Part shown: positions 1 to 8,118 of the stretch, in pieces
Position numbering within the stretch: the stretch's first letter is position 1
How the letters are laid out: every line of letters starts with the position of its first letter
Assembly (NCBI RefSeq): GCF_902460355.1
Contig: NZ_CABPTO010000004.1
Coordinates: 62,001 to 126,000, forward strand
Direction of reading: 5' to 3'
From: Streptococcus sp. Marseille-P6264
Lineage (GTDB): Bacteria; Bacillota; Bacilli; Lactobacillales; Streptococcaceae
Length of the DNA: 64,000 nt
Notes under the pieces: generated by a model
The model's input: only the letters and a program-made list of their open reading frames with translations
Databases searched by the model: none
Told to the model about the DNA's origin: nothing
Translations under genes and position numbers: made by a program

Positions 1-303
1 TACTGCTGGGGTTCTCCCTATCCAATACTAAAGAATTCCAGTTTTCTTTTAAGACTGGATTTGTTAGTGACAAAGCTCAAAACTCCTCTAGTTTCTACCC
101 CTGTTTCAAAGCGACAAGGATCTTCCAACTAACAGCTGATAAATTCTTTGTGTCTTATACAAACTGTAAACTAAAACATTTCTCAATGCAAAAAAGCCTG
201 AATTAACAGGCTTTTACAGGATTTAAGGGCTAAATGAAAAGTCATCAGATGGACTCTATTCCGCAGGCTTGCTAACAGTACAGCTACTGCGCCACAAAAA
301 GTA
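1..303. other. Gene-free left edge
   Basis: No convincing gene is seen here. Short open frames run in from the left edge on both strands, but none has a start, a ribosome site or a recognisable product. The stretch holds one clear terminator hairpin (191-215) and otherwise AT-rich sequence, and it ends where the 175-bp repeat begins. Whatever lies left of the window could end in it. Confidence 0.5.
191..215. terminator. Rho-independent terminator
   Basis: The arms AAAAAGCCTG and CAGGCTTTT flank a six-base loop, giving A-rich and T-rich flanks on both sides. It could stop transcription from either direction and probably serves a gene left of the window. Confidence 0.75.
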
Positions 304-478
304 AGTCTGGGACAAAAGTCCTAGCCTCTCAATTGTCTTTGGATTATCGAGCAAGACGCAGTGGTTGAGTGGGCTCTATTACGCTGATTTCATCAGCTTT
401 TACAGCCCTACTCAACTGTGCGGAGGTGGGACGACGAAATCACATTCTAACGAATTACCGATTTCTGTCTCACTCTCC
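304..478 (+). repeat. 175-bp intergenic repeat, copy 1
   Basis: This is the first of three near-identical 175-bp elements; the others are at 22528-22702 (inverted) and 25029-25203. The ends are imperfect inverted repeats built on TGGGACA-AA-TC, and the middle holds a small hairpin (GCTGA ... TCAGC). The copy lies 22 bp beyond the glmS stop codon, and glmS has no other obvious terminator. The left-end hairpin seen in copy 2 is degraded here. It resembles a MITE-like streptococcal intergenic element; no coding capacity is seen. Confidence 0.8.
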
Positions 479-499
479 TATTGATCATTGTATTATTTT

Positions 500-2311
500 T
501 TATTCTACCGTTACAGATTTAGCGAGATTGCGTGGTTTATCTACATCCAAACCGCGGTGCAAGGTTGCAAAATAAGCAATCAATTGAGTCGGTACCACCA
601 TCGAAATTGGTGACAGGTAAGGGTGTACTTGGTTCAAGACAATATCGTCTCCATCTTTAGCCACATTTTCCTCCGCAATGGTCAACACCTTAGCTCCACG
701 CGCTACAACTTCAGAAACATTTCCGCGAGTATGGCTAGCCAATACCTCGTCTGAAAGCAGAGCTAGGACAGGTGTTCCCTCTTCAATCAGAGAAATAGTA
801 CCATGCTTAAGCTCTCCCGCCGCAAAGCCTTCACACTGAATGTAGGAAATTTCCTTAAGCTTAAGGCTAGCTTCCATTGCCACATAATAGTCCTGACCAC
901 GACCGATATAAAAGGCGCTGCGAGTTTCCGCCAACAAGTCACGGACCTTGCTTTCGATCAATTCTTTCTCAGAAAGGGTAGACTCGATAGACTGGGCTAC
1001 GATAGACAGCTCATGAACCAAATCAAACTTCTTAGCTTTTTCATTGCCATTAGCATCACCGACCGCTTTGGCCAAGAAAGCTAGGGCAGCGATTTGCGCG
1101 GTGTAGGCTTTGGTTGAAGCCACGGCAATTTCTGGTCCAGCATGGAGAAGCAGGGTATGCTTGGCTTCACGAGACAAGGTTGAGCCTGGCACATTGGTCA
1201 CTGTCAGACTTGGAATGCCCAGTTCATTAGCCTTGACCAAGACCTGACGACTATCAGCTGTCTCACCAGATTGGCTGATGAAGATAAAGAGTGGCTTCTT
1301 GCTGAGGAGCGGCATGGCATAGCCCCATTCTGAAGAAATACCCAGCTCAACTGGCGTATCCGTCAACTCTTCCAGCATTCGTTTAGAAGCGTAACCAGCA
1401 TGATAAGAAGTTCCAGCAGCAATGATATAAATGCGATCCGCTTCTTGGACTGTCTTGATGATAGCAGGATCAATCAGTATCTTATTATTTTCATCCGCAT
1501 AAGTGCTGATCAGCTTACGCATCACGGTCGGCTGCTCATCAATTTCCTTCAGCATGTAGTAAGGATAAGTGCCTTTGCCGATATCAGACAGGTCTAGCTC
1601 AGCAGTATAGCTACCGCGTTCAAGAACATTGCCTTCGTAGTCTTGCACTTCTACGCTATTAGCCGTCACGATAACCAGCTCTTTATCATGGATTTCCATG
1701 TATTCGCTAGTCTCGCGAATCATAGCCATAGCATCGGAGCAGACCATGTTGTAGCCTTCGCCCAAGCCGATCAAAAGCGGCGATTTGTTTTTGGCAACGT
1801 AGATCGTAGAAGGATCTTTGGCATCTACCAAGGCAAAAGCGTAGGAACCTTCGATAATGTGAAGGGCCTTGCGGAAAGCGTCAAGAACAGAGAGACCGTC
1901 TTCTTCCGCGAATTTCCCAATCAGATGAACCGTAATTTCTGTATCTGTCTGCCCTTTAAAATCATGGCCAGCAAGATAGTTATTTTTGATATCCAGGTAA
2001 TTTTCAATCACACCGTTGTGAACCAAAACAAAACGCCCTGTCTGAGAAGTGTGAGGATGGGCGTTATTCTCACTTGGTTTTCCGTGGGTTGCCCAGCGCG
2101 TATGCCCAATACCTGTTGAACCCGCTACATCCATGCCAATCTTGGCACGAAGATCTGCAATCCGACCAACAGACTTGACCAGGCTAGATTTTTCTCCTGT
2201 TGTCACAAAAATTCCAGCCGAATCATAGCCTCGGTATTCTAACTTTTCAAGTCCTTGCATCAAAATATCTGTTGCATTGCGGTTTCCCACAACTCCGACG
2301 ATTCCACACAT
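500..2311 (-). CDS. glmS: Glutamine--fructose-6-phosphate aminotransferase (isomerizing)
   Basis: GlmS makes glucosamine-6-phosphate from fructose-6-phosphate and glutamine, the first committed step to cell-wall amino sugars, in the cytosol. The 603-residue product has the family length. It begins MCGIVGVVG, so the catalytic N-terminal cysteine is exposed once Met is removed, which fixes the start. The glutaminase domain carries HTRWATHG (70-77), two SIS domains follow, and the C-terminus ends LAKSVTVE. The gene has a strong promoter of its own (2407-2435) flanked by direct-repeat boxes. Its ribosome site is separated from ATG by a hairpin (see 2312-2360). No glmS ribozyme is evident, as expected for streptococci. 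Confidence 0.98.
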   Translation of the reverse strand: MCGIVGVVGNRNATDILMQGLEKLEYRGYDSAGIFVTTGEKSSLVKSVGRIADLRAKIGMDVAGSTGIGHTRWATHGKPSENNAHPHTSQTGRFVLVHNGVIENYLDIKNNYLAGHDFKGQTDTEITVHLIGKFAEEDGLSVLDAFRKALHIIEGSYAFALVDAKDPSTIYVAKNKSPLLIGLGEGYNMVCSDAMAMIRETSEYMEIHDKELVIVTANSVEVQDYEGNVLERGSYTAELDLSDIGKGTYPYYMLKEIDEQPTVMRKLISTYADENNKILIDPAIIKTVQEADRIYIIAAGTSYHAGYASKRMLEELTDTPVELGISSEWGYAMPLLSKKPLFIFISQSGETADSRQVLVKANELGIPSLTVTNVPGSTLSREAKHTLLLHAGPEIAVASTKAYTAQIAALAFLAKAVGDANGNEKAKKFDLVHELSIVAQSIESTLSEKELIESKVRDLLAETRSAFYIGRGQDYYVAMEASLKLKEISYIQCEGFAAGELKHGTISLIEEGTPVLALLSDEVLASHTRGNVSEVVARGAKVLTIAEENVAKDGDDIVLNQVHPYLSPISMVVPTQLIAYFATLHRGLDVDKPRNLAKSVTVE

Positions 2312-2360
2312 AGATTTATTTCTAGCCTTTTGCTGGCAAAAAGCTAGTTCCTCCTTTATT
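2312..2360 (-). promoter_or_regulatory. glmS ribosome site displaced by a hairpin
   Basis: On the minus strand AAAGGAGGAA is followed by a 26-nt hairpin (arms CTAGC-TTTTT and AAAAG-GCTAG, 2322-2347), ten further bases, then ATG. The linear distance from AGGAGG to ATG is about 37 nt, too long for ordinary initiation. With the hairpin folded it falls to about 12 nt. The hairpin may therefore bring the site next to the start, making its folding a possible control point. Seen in sequence; function is inference. Confidence 0.6.
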
Positions 2361-2361
2361 C

Positions 2362-2377
2362 AAAATTGGTATAGTCT
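2362..2377 (-). promoter_or_regulatory. Operator-like direct repeat, downstream copy
   Basis: AAAATTGGTATAGT followed by CTT on the plus strand, repeated 77 bp away at 2439-2454. It lies in the glmS leader between promoter and ribosome site. TGGTATAG resembles one half of the boxes bound by NagR/GntR-type amino-sugar repressors, which control glmS in other streptococci; the assignment is inference. Confidence 0.5.
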
Positions 2378-2406
2378 TATTTGTGTTTTTATTAAGAAAC
2401 GAAAAC

Positions 2407-2435
2407 ATTATACACAGCAATTTGATATTTGTCAA
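2407..2435 (-). promoter_or_regulatory. glmS promoter
   Basis: TTGACA (2430-2435) and TATAAT (2407-2412) on the minus strand with a 17-bp spacer: a consensus sigma-A promoter. Confidence 0.9.
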
Positions 2436-2438
2436 CAT

Positions 2439-2454
2439 AAAATTGGTATAGTTT
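2439..2454 (-). promoter_or_regulatory. Operator-like direct repeat, upstream copy
   Basis: The second copy of AAAATTGGTATAGT (here followed by TT), directly upstream of the glmS -35 box. The two copies bracket the promoter, as expected for a repressor acting by looping or by roadblock. Confidence 0.5.
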
Positions 2455-2487
2455 CGAGACAAGAAAGATTTGTTTAAGAAACAAAAA

Positions 2488-2506
2488 AGCCTCCCGACAG
2501 AAGACT
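2488..2506 (-). terminator. Terminator of the yjdF gene
   Basis: On the minus strand AGTCTTC pairs with GGAGGCT (two G-U pairs) and is followed by TTTTTTG. It lies 27 bp after the yjdF stop codon. Confidence 0.65.
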
Positions 2507-2532
2507 TTTCATAGCAATCAGAAAAAACAGGC

Positions 2533-2946
2533 TCAATGCCCCTTGTGCTTTTCCAATCTTTTTTGCTGTTTGAGTTCGAATTTCCTTTGCTTAACCAGTT
2601 CTTTCTGCTGCTTGCGCTTGATGCGAGCGATTTGCTTTTGCTCTTCAAATTGCAGCTTCAGCGCTTCCTGAGACTTTGAAGAACGTGAAGCGATCTGTTC
2701 TTTTTTAGCCTGTCTCTGCAGGCGTTTAGGACTGACCGACTTAGTCTTCTCTCTCACCCTGATGCTAGGACTAAACTGCAACCGATGATAATAACGGTTT
2801 AGAAAATCCAACAATTCCTGCGTGCTAGGCTCTGCACCAAAGGTGACTCGGCAAGCTCTATAAGATTGAGCATGTTCCTGCTCGAAAACACCGTGCCAAA
2901 ATCCCTCTTCAAAATAAACTGTCAGCGTCATTGAAATCTTATCCAT
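2533..2946 (-). CDS. yjdF: YjdF family protein (DUF2992)
   Basis: The 137-residue product starts MDKISMTLTVYFEEGFW, chosen because AAAGGAGGT lies 7 nt upstream. An upstream in-frame Met at 3006 would run through the structured leader and is rejected. The N-terminal 60 residues form the small conserved YjdF domain; the rest is a Lys/Arg/Gln-rich, probably helical tail ending in repeated QQK/KR clusters that could bind nucleic acid. The biochemical function is unknown. The gene is known mainly because yjdF-motif riboswitches that bind azaaromatic compounds precede it in Firmicutes, which suggests a role against toxic planar heteroaromatics. It has its own promoter and terminator. Confidence 0.85.
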   Translation of the reverse strand: MDKISMTLTVYFEEGFWHGVFEQEHAQSYRACRVTFGAEPSTQELLDFLNRYYHRLQFSPSIRVREKTKSVSPKRLQRQAKKEQIASRSSKSQEALKLQFEEQKQIARIKRKQQKELVKQRKFELKQQKRLEKHKGH

Positions 2947-3060
2947 GACAGCACCTCCTTTAAAAACCCCTAAGAATGGACAACCAAGGAGGAAGGTTAC
3001 TGACAAAAAATGTTTTTTTGCGTCTGGACTACCAACCAGAACTGTGTTTTTATCTTAGTA
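2947..3060 (-). ncRNA. Probable yjdF-motif (azaaromatic) riboswitch leader
   Basis: The leader between the yjdF promoter and its ATG folds extensively. On the minus strand there is a CTGG...CCAG hairpin, then a CAAAAAA/TTTTTTG hairpin, then CCTCCTT (plus-strand 2986-2992), the exact complement of the ribosome site AAGGAGG (2954-2960). Pairing of the two would hide the ribosome site. The place in front of yjdF and the overlap with the start region are as known for the yjdF riboswitch; the conserved core was not aligned here. Confidence 0.65.
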
Positions 3061-3065
3061 GCTAC

Positions 3066-3094
3066 AGTTTAGCAAGATTTTCTAAAAAATTCAA
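3066..3094 (-). promoter_or_regulatory. Promoter of the yjdF leader
   Basis: TTGAAT (3089-3094) and TAAACT (3066-3071) on the minus strand, 17-bp spacer. Confidence 0.6.
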
Positions 3095-3201
3095 GGAGAG
3101 CTAAAAATTGTACTGATAGAAGGCAAAGTAAGGCTAACGAAAACCTATAAATTCAGAGATCTAATTTGAGCTTGGTCTAAAATTCTAGTGAAAACAAAAA
3201 A

Positions 3202-3217
3202 TCTCCCCGAAGGGAGA
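3202..3217 (-). terminator. Terminator downstream of rpsO
   Basis: TCTCCC-CGAA-GGGAGA hairpin; on the minus strand it is followed by a T-rich run. It is the second stop signal beyond rpsO, after 3302-3326. Confidence 0.65.
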
Positions 3218-3237
3218 AGATCTGGTTTATTTTACCT

Positions 3238-3423
3238 TATAGTGCGAGGAACCGTAACCGAAGATCATACTTGAGTATATCGAGGTAAGGTGACAACATA
3301 AAAAGCCCTCTGAGATCAGAGAGCTTTATTCTTGCAGGATAAAATGTTTCTAGACAAGGCGACGAGCCGAAGATTGTACTAATGGTACATCGAGGCGAAG
3401 TCAACGAAGTATAGAAACATTTT
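3238..3423. repeat. Paired structured repeats downstream of rpsO
   Basis: Two related units of about 50 bp (about 3242-3292 and 3357-3405) share the pattern ACCGAAGAT/GCCGAAGAT - small hairpin - ATCGAGG - GTNAAC. The second is enclosed by a perfect 12-bp inverted repeat, AAAATGTTTCTA (3341-3352) and TAGAAACATTTT (3412-3423), and abuts the rpsO stop codon. Units of this look recur in streptococcal intergenic DNA (recalled, not checked). No gene lies here. Confidence 0.6.
3302..3326. terminator. Bidirectional terminator between the repeat units
   Basis: AAAGC-CTCTGA and TCAGAG-GCTTT arms around a two-base centre, with A/T-rich flanks. It is the likely first terminator of rpsO. Confidence 0.6.
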
Positions 3424-3433
3424 AGACGCAAGA

Positions 3434-3703
3434 TTAGCGACGAAGTCCTAGAGAGTTGATCAACTCACGGTAACGGTTAACGTCGTTTTTACGCAAGTAT
3501 GCAAGCAAGTTACGACGGCGACCGATTTTCTTCATCAAACCACGGTAAGTAGCGTGGTCTTTTTTGTGTTGTTTGATGTGTTCGTTAAGGTGGTTGATTT
3601 CCCAAGTAAGGACAGCAACTTGAACCTCTACTGAACCAGTGTCACCTTCGTGACGTGCGTATTGTGCAATGATTTCATTTTTTTTCTCTTTTGAGATTGC
3701 CAT
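3434..3703 (-). CDS. rpsO: 30S ribosomal protein S15
   Basis: S15 binds the central domain of 16S rRNA early in 30S assembly. The 89-residue product begins [20 protein letters not shown] and ends SLGLRR, the full family length. It shows the conserved GDTGS, HLNEH and [10 protein letters not shown] segments. The start was placed at 3703 because GGAGC lies just upstream and S15 proteins begin there; the longer open frame reaching 3763 adds unrelated residues. It is a single gene with a consensus promoter and a leader of about 80 bases, in which S15 could act on its own mRNA as in other bacteria (inference). Confidence 0.98.
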   Translation of the reverse strand: MAISKEKKNEIIAQYARHEGDTGSVEVQVAVLTWEINHLNEHIKQHKKDHATYRGLMKKIGRRRNLLAYLRKNDVNRYRELINSLGLRR

Positions 3704-3793
3704 GATAAGCTCCTTTTCTTTACGCTTCATCCGAGTGGCAGGCTTGGCAATTCCTGCAACCAAGAAGAAGTTATTTGTCTTTAAGACATTCTT

Positions 3794-3822
3794 ATTTTAT
3801 CAAGAAGGCAAGTTTTTGTCAA
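3794..3822 (-). promoter_or_regulatory. rpsO promoter
   Basis: TTGACA (3817-3822) and TAAAAT (3794-3799) on the minus strand, 17-bp spacer. Confidence 0.8.
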
Positions 3823-3918
3823 ATCTTCTAATTTTCCGACAAGGTTAGGTGAATTTCATTGGCCAAAACAAGGATTTTCTACACATTTGCTCCAAGACTC
3901 GATCTAGCTAGTCTCTTT

Positions 3919-3947
3919 TTGACTTTGGAGCGGGTTTAGCTTATACT
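3919..3947 (+). promoter_or_regulatory. Promoter of the aldo/keto reductase gene
   Basis: TTGACT (3919-3924) and TATACT (3942-3947), 17-bp spacer, about 30 bp before the start codon. Confidence 0.75.
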
Positions 3948-3977
3948 GAGATTAAGATGACACGAGGAGAAGAGTTT

Positions 3978-4904
3978 ATGAAATATCTTGAGTTTGGAGA
4001 AAGCAAGCGAGAAATTTCCCAGATTATCATAGGGCTGATGCGAATTGCCCAAATGACACCCAAAGAGGTGGAAGAACTGATCGAAACAGCCTTGTCAGTC
4101 GGGATCAATGCTTTCGATCTCGCCGATATCTATGGTGGAGGCCAGTGCGAAGAAATTCTGGGACAAGTGCTCAAAAACCGGCCTGACCTGCGGGCTAAGA
4201 TGTGGATTCAGTCCAAGGTGGGAATCCGCATAGAAGAATTCACCTACTTCGACTTTTCCAAAGACTATATCCTCGAAGCAACGGATGGTATTTTACAGCG
4301 TCTAGGTGTAGACCATCTGGACTCTCTGCTCTTGCATCGACCAGATGCTCTGATGGAGCCTAGTGCAATCGCTGAGGCTTTTGATCTACTCAAATCTCAA
4401 GGAAAGGTCCTTGATTTTGGAGTGTCCAACCAGAATCCTATGATGATGGAGCTACTCAAAAAAGAGGTCAAGCAGCCTTTGGTGGCAAATCAGCTCCAAT
4501 TGAGCGCAGCTTTCTCACCTGCTTTTGAAGCTGGCTTCCACGTTAACATGGAGGGAGCAGCCGCAAATATGCGCGACGGTAGTATTTTCGAATACTGCCG
4601 CCTGAACGACGTCGTAATTCAGGCCTGGTCTGTCCTCCAGCACGGCTATTTCGAGGGCGTTTTTGTCGGTTCGGATAAATACCCCAAGCTCAATACCGTC
4701 CTAAACCGACTAGCCGACAAATACCAAATATCACCATCGGCAGTGGCTATTGCTTGGGTGCTACGCTATCCAGCCCACATGCAGGCGGTCATCGGCACGA
4801 CCAAGGCTAGCCGCATCATCGAAGCAGCCAAGGCAGCAGATATTGAACTGACTAGAAAAGAATGGTACGAAATCTATTGGGCCTCTGGAAAAGATCTTCC
4901 TTAA
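3978..4904 (+). CDS. Aldo/keto reductase (YdhF-like)
   Basis: A cytosolic NADPH-dependent oxidoreductase of the AKR superfamily, 308 residues, substrate unknown. The catalytic tetrad is visible: Asp and Tyr in FDLADIY, Lys in QSKVGIR, His in LLLHRPD. VSNQNP is the usual central motif. The start is the Met of MKYLEFGE because GAGGAG lies 7 nt upstream; the Met 21 bases earlier has no ribosome site. It is a paralogue of the gene at 42819-43748 (shared LLLHRPDAL, FDFSK, VSNQNP and C-terminal ALP/DLP). It stands alone behind its own promoter. Confidence 0.88.
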   Translation: MKYLEFGESKREISQIIIGLMRIAQMTPKEVEELIETALSVGINAFDLADIYGGGQCEEILGQVLKNRPDLRAKMWIQSKVGIRIEEFTYFDFSKDYILEATDGILQRLGVDHLDSLLLHRPDALMEPSAIAEAFDLLKSQGKVLDFGVSNQNPMMMELLKKEVKQPLVANQLQLSAAFSPAFEAGFHVNMEGAAANMRDGSIFEYCRLNDVVIQAWSVLQHGYFEGVFVGSDKYPKLNTVLNRLADKYQISPSAVAIAWVLRYPAHMQAVIGTTKASRIIEAAKAADIELTRKEWYEIYWASGKDLP

Positions 4905-4925
4905 AAATGAGCCTAAAAGCCGATT

Positions 4926-5028
4926 AATTTTCTACCTAGTGCTGGCTGACGGACTGGCAGAAAAGCTGTCCAAAGCATATCCACTGTATGGCTTAAAGGA
5001 CAAAATCATCTTGCACAAGCTTAACTAG
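4926..5028 (+). pseudogene. Possible C-terminal gene remnant
   Basis: A start-less frame reads LVLADGLAEKLSKAYPLYGL and a few further residues to TAG at 5026-5028. Its composition looks protein-like rather than random, but no start or ribosome site exists and the family was not recognised. It fills most of the 160-bp gap before the flavoprotein gene and could equally be chance. Confidence 0.25.
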
Positions 5029-6246
<1,218 letters not shown>

Positions 6247-6259
6247 GGAAGGAAGTCCT

Positions 6260-6781
6260 TTGGAACATATTATTTTACTAAGAGGCGTTACTCCTAATGG
6301 AAAAAATGCTATCCCGAAAATGTCTTATTTAGTAGATATTTTGACAGAAGCTGGTTTTCAACACGTTCGAACCTATATTCAAAGCGGGAATATCATTCTT
6401 GAAAGTGACTTAGATTTAGAAGAAATACGAGAACACGTTCATACTCTGATAAAGGAAAAAATTGGGGCCGACTTAAAAATGGTTATCAAGAATAAGGACG
6501 ATTTTGAAAAGATTGTTCATGAGAATCCATTTAAAGAAGGCTATCTTCATGATCGTGTACATGTGATTCTTTATCAAGGTTTTATCCAAAGTCTACCACT
6601 AGAAAAATTGAAAGCTGACTATGACGAGGAAGAAATTTGTCTAGGCGATCACTGTCTCTACCTCTATCTCCCTAGAACTGCCAAACGAAAAAAGCTCAAT
6701 ACCAACTATCTTGAAAAACTTTTTGGCGTGGATCTAACTATGAGAAAGTTAAACGTAGTAGAAAAATTACTAACAAAATAG
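6260..6781 (+). CDS. DUF1697 domain protein
   Basis: A 173-residue protein of the DUF1697 family, function unknown. The family signature is the opening ILLRGV...G followed by a Gly/Asn turn, YIQSGNIIL at about residue 40, and a C-terminal NYLEKLFGVDLTMR-like segment. It begins with TTG, chosen because GGAAGGAAG lies about 7 nt upstream and the family starts at this strand. It follows the flavoprotein gene by 13 bp. Confidence 0.8.
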   Translation: MEHIILLRGVTPNGKNAIPKMSYLVDILTEAGFQHVRTYIQSGNIILESDLDLEEIREHVHTLIKEKIGADLKMVIKNKDDFEKIVHENPFKEGYLHDRVHVILYQGFIQSLPLEKLKADYDEEEICLGDHCLYLYLPRTAKRKKLNTNYLEKLFGVDLTMRKLNVVEKLLTK

Positions 6782-6790
6782 GAGAACAAA

Positions 6791-7246
6791 ATGAACAGAC
6801 GAGAATTAGTCGAATTTGTCAACATGTGCATGATTTATGACGGAGAAAAAGTTCTTGTCCAGGACCGAGTTAGTCCCGACTGGCCTGGCATCACCTTTCC
6901 CGGTGGGCATGTAGAGCGCGGGGAGTCTTTTACCGATGCAGTTATCAGAGAAGTAAAAGAAGAAACTGGACTAACCATCTCCAAACCTCAACTTTGCGGC
7001 ATCAAGGATTGGTACGATGACGAGGATTACCGCTATGTCGTTCTACTCTACAAGACAAAGCACCATTCTGGTGTGCTACAATCCTCAGACGAAGGAAAGG
7101 TCTGGTGGGAAGATTTACAAAATCTGTCTCATCTGAAACTTGCAACCGAAGATATGTCAGATATGCTGCGTGTTTTTTTAGAGGACGATTTAAGTGAATT
7201 CTTTTACTATAAAGACGGCGACGACTGGCTTTATGATTTGAAGTAA
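6791..7246 (+). CDS. Nudix hydrolase (MutT-like)
   Basis: A 151-residue Nudix pyrophosphohydrolase, likely acting on nucleoside di- or triphosphate derivatives. The complete Nudix box is present at about 40-62: GHVERGESF..AVIREVKEETGL, with both glutamates of REVKEE that bind metal. PGITFPGG precedes it as usual in 8-oxo-dGTPase-like members. GGAGAACAAA precedes ATG, 9 bp after the DUF1697 gene. The exact substrate cannot be read from the sequence. Confidence 0.88.
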   Translation: MNRRELVEFVNMCMIYDGEKVLVQDRVSPDWPGITFPGGHVERGESFTDAVIREVKEETGLTISKPQLCGIKDWYDDEDYRYVVLLYKTKHHSGVLQSSDEGKVWWEDLQNLSHLKLATEDMSDMLRVFLEDDLSEFFYYKDGDDWLYDLK

Positions 7247-7250
7247 AAAA

Positions 7251-7272
7251 TAGGCTAGGATTTCCTAGCCTA
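7251..7272. terminator. Bidirectional terminator between convergent genes
   Basis: Perfect 10-bp stem TAGGCTAGGA / TCCTAGCCTA with a two-base loop, A-run on one side and T-run on the other. It ends the Nudix transcript and, on the other strand, the MerR transcript. Confidence 0.9.
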
Positions 7273-7273
7273 T

Positions 7274-8014
7274 TTATTCTGTATTTGTCCGAACATAAGC
7301 TGCAATGACATCTGCTGTGTACTGGGCAGTTCCTGCCCCAAATTTGTCAATGTTTTCCTTAAACTCTGGGTTATAGACATAGCCTTTACCGATATAGCCG
7401 AATACCTCAATAGAGCAGTCAAAGCCATAAGTGCGGATGGCTTGTAAGAGATGCGCTGCCTGTTCTTGATTTTCTGCTGCGTCAATTGACAAGCCTTGCT
7501 GCATATTCTCTGCCAGACTTTGAAAAACTTGATTGAAGGCTTCAACAGATTCTTCTTCCCGTCCATTTTGACGAGCTAGTGCTTCCGCCATGACTTCTTG
7601 ACCATATTCTTCTACAGCTTTTTGATGGTATTTTTGATTGTCTTCGTAGGCAAAGCCTGCAAATTTTTCTTTCATTGTCATCTTTCTTTCTCCTTTTTCT
7701 TCTTGAATGGTTTTTTGTAAGGTGGAAATCAAGGTATCCAAGCGGTCTCTTTCCTGCTGTAAATACTCCAACTGCCTCAGCAGATGCGGCAATAAGTTCT
7801 GATCATCCTGGCTCAGCAGCTCTGCTATTTTCTCCAAAGAAAAGCCCAGATACTTATAGTAAAGGATGACCTGCAGGCGCTCTAGATCAGCTTGACTGTA
7901 TGTCCGATAGCCATTATCTGATTTTTGAGGAACTAAAAGTCCGATTTTGTCGTAGTGATGCAGGGTTTTGACAGAGACACCCGAAAGCTGCGCAGCTTCT
8001 TTGATATGATACAT
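7274..8014 (-). CDS. MerR family regulator with TipAS domain
   Basis: A 246-residue transcription factor. The N-terminal winged HTH (1-70) has MYHIKEAAQLSGVSVKTLHHYDKIGLL, typical of MerR, followed by a coiled-coil dimer helix (about 75-110). The C-terminal part (about 115-245) matches the TipAS antibiotic-recognition domain (KEKFAGFAYEDNQKYHQKA..YG). TipA proteins sense thiopeptides or other bulky compounds and activate promoters with long spacers. GGAGG lies upstream of ATG. Its own promoter has the 19-bp MerR spacer (8035-8065), so it probably regulates itself. No other target lies beside it. Confidence 0.88.
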   Translation of the reverse strand: MYHIKEAAQLSGVSVKTLHHYDKIGLLVPQKSDNGYRTYSQADLERLQVILYYKYLGFSLEKIAELLSQDDQNLLPHLLRQLEYLQQERDRLDTLISTLQKTIQEEKGERKMTMKEKFAGFAYEDNQKYHQKAVEEYGQEVMAEALARQNGREEESVEAFNQVFQSLAENMQQGLSIDAAENQEQAAHLLQAIRTYGFDCSIEVFGYIGKGYVYNPEFKENIDKFGAGTAQYTADVIAAYVRTNTE

Positions 8015-8034
8015 AAAAACCTCCTTACCCTTAT

Positions 8035-8065
8035 AGTATAATCCCTGACCTTAGGGCAGAGTCAA
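8035..8065 (-). promoter_or_regulatory. MerR-type promoter with 19-bp spacer
   Basis: TTGACT (8060-8065) and TATACT (8035-8040) on the minus strand, 19 bp apart. The spacer carries the dyad CCCTAAGGTCAGGG. Over-long spacers with a central dyad are the hallmark of MerR-activated promoters. Confidence 0.8.
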
Positions 8066-8084
8066 GCTTTTTTATAAAAAAATG

Positions 8085-8111
8085 AACTCCCTGATAAATC
8101 ATGAGGGAGTT
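8085..8111 (-). terminator. Terminator of the lipoprotein gene
   Basis: AACTCCCT / AGGGAGTT stem with an 11-base loop, followed on the minus strand by CATTTTTTT. Confidence 0.85.
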
Positions 8112-8118
8112 ATCCTGA

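Noticed and set aside
369..575. Short plus-strand frame across the 175-bp repeat and the end of glmS
   Set aside because: It runs out of a non-coding repeat into the antisense of glmS, and the same repeat elsewhere does not keep the frame.
1643..2119. 158-codon frame antisense to glmS
   Set aside because: It lies wholly inside glmS on the other strand and has no recognisable domain or start signal.
2283..2360. glmS ribozyme
   Set aside because: The leader after the promoter is only about 90 bases and lacks room for the conserved ribozyme core; the visible structure is one simple hairpin.
2322..2648. 108-codon minus-strand frame between glmS and yjdF
   Set aside because: It covers the yjdF tail, a terminator, the glmS promoter and the displaced ribosome site, all better explained as regulation.
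3434..3763. Longer rpsO reading frame with 20 extra N-terminal residues
   Set aside because: The S15 family starts at MAISKEKK, and the ribosome site lies directly before 3703; the extra part lies in the untranslated leader.
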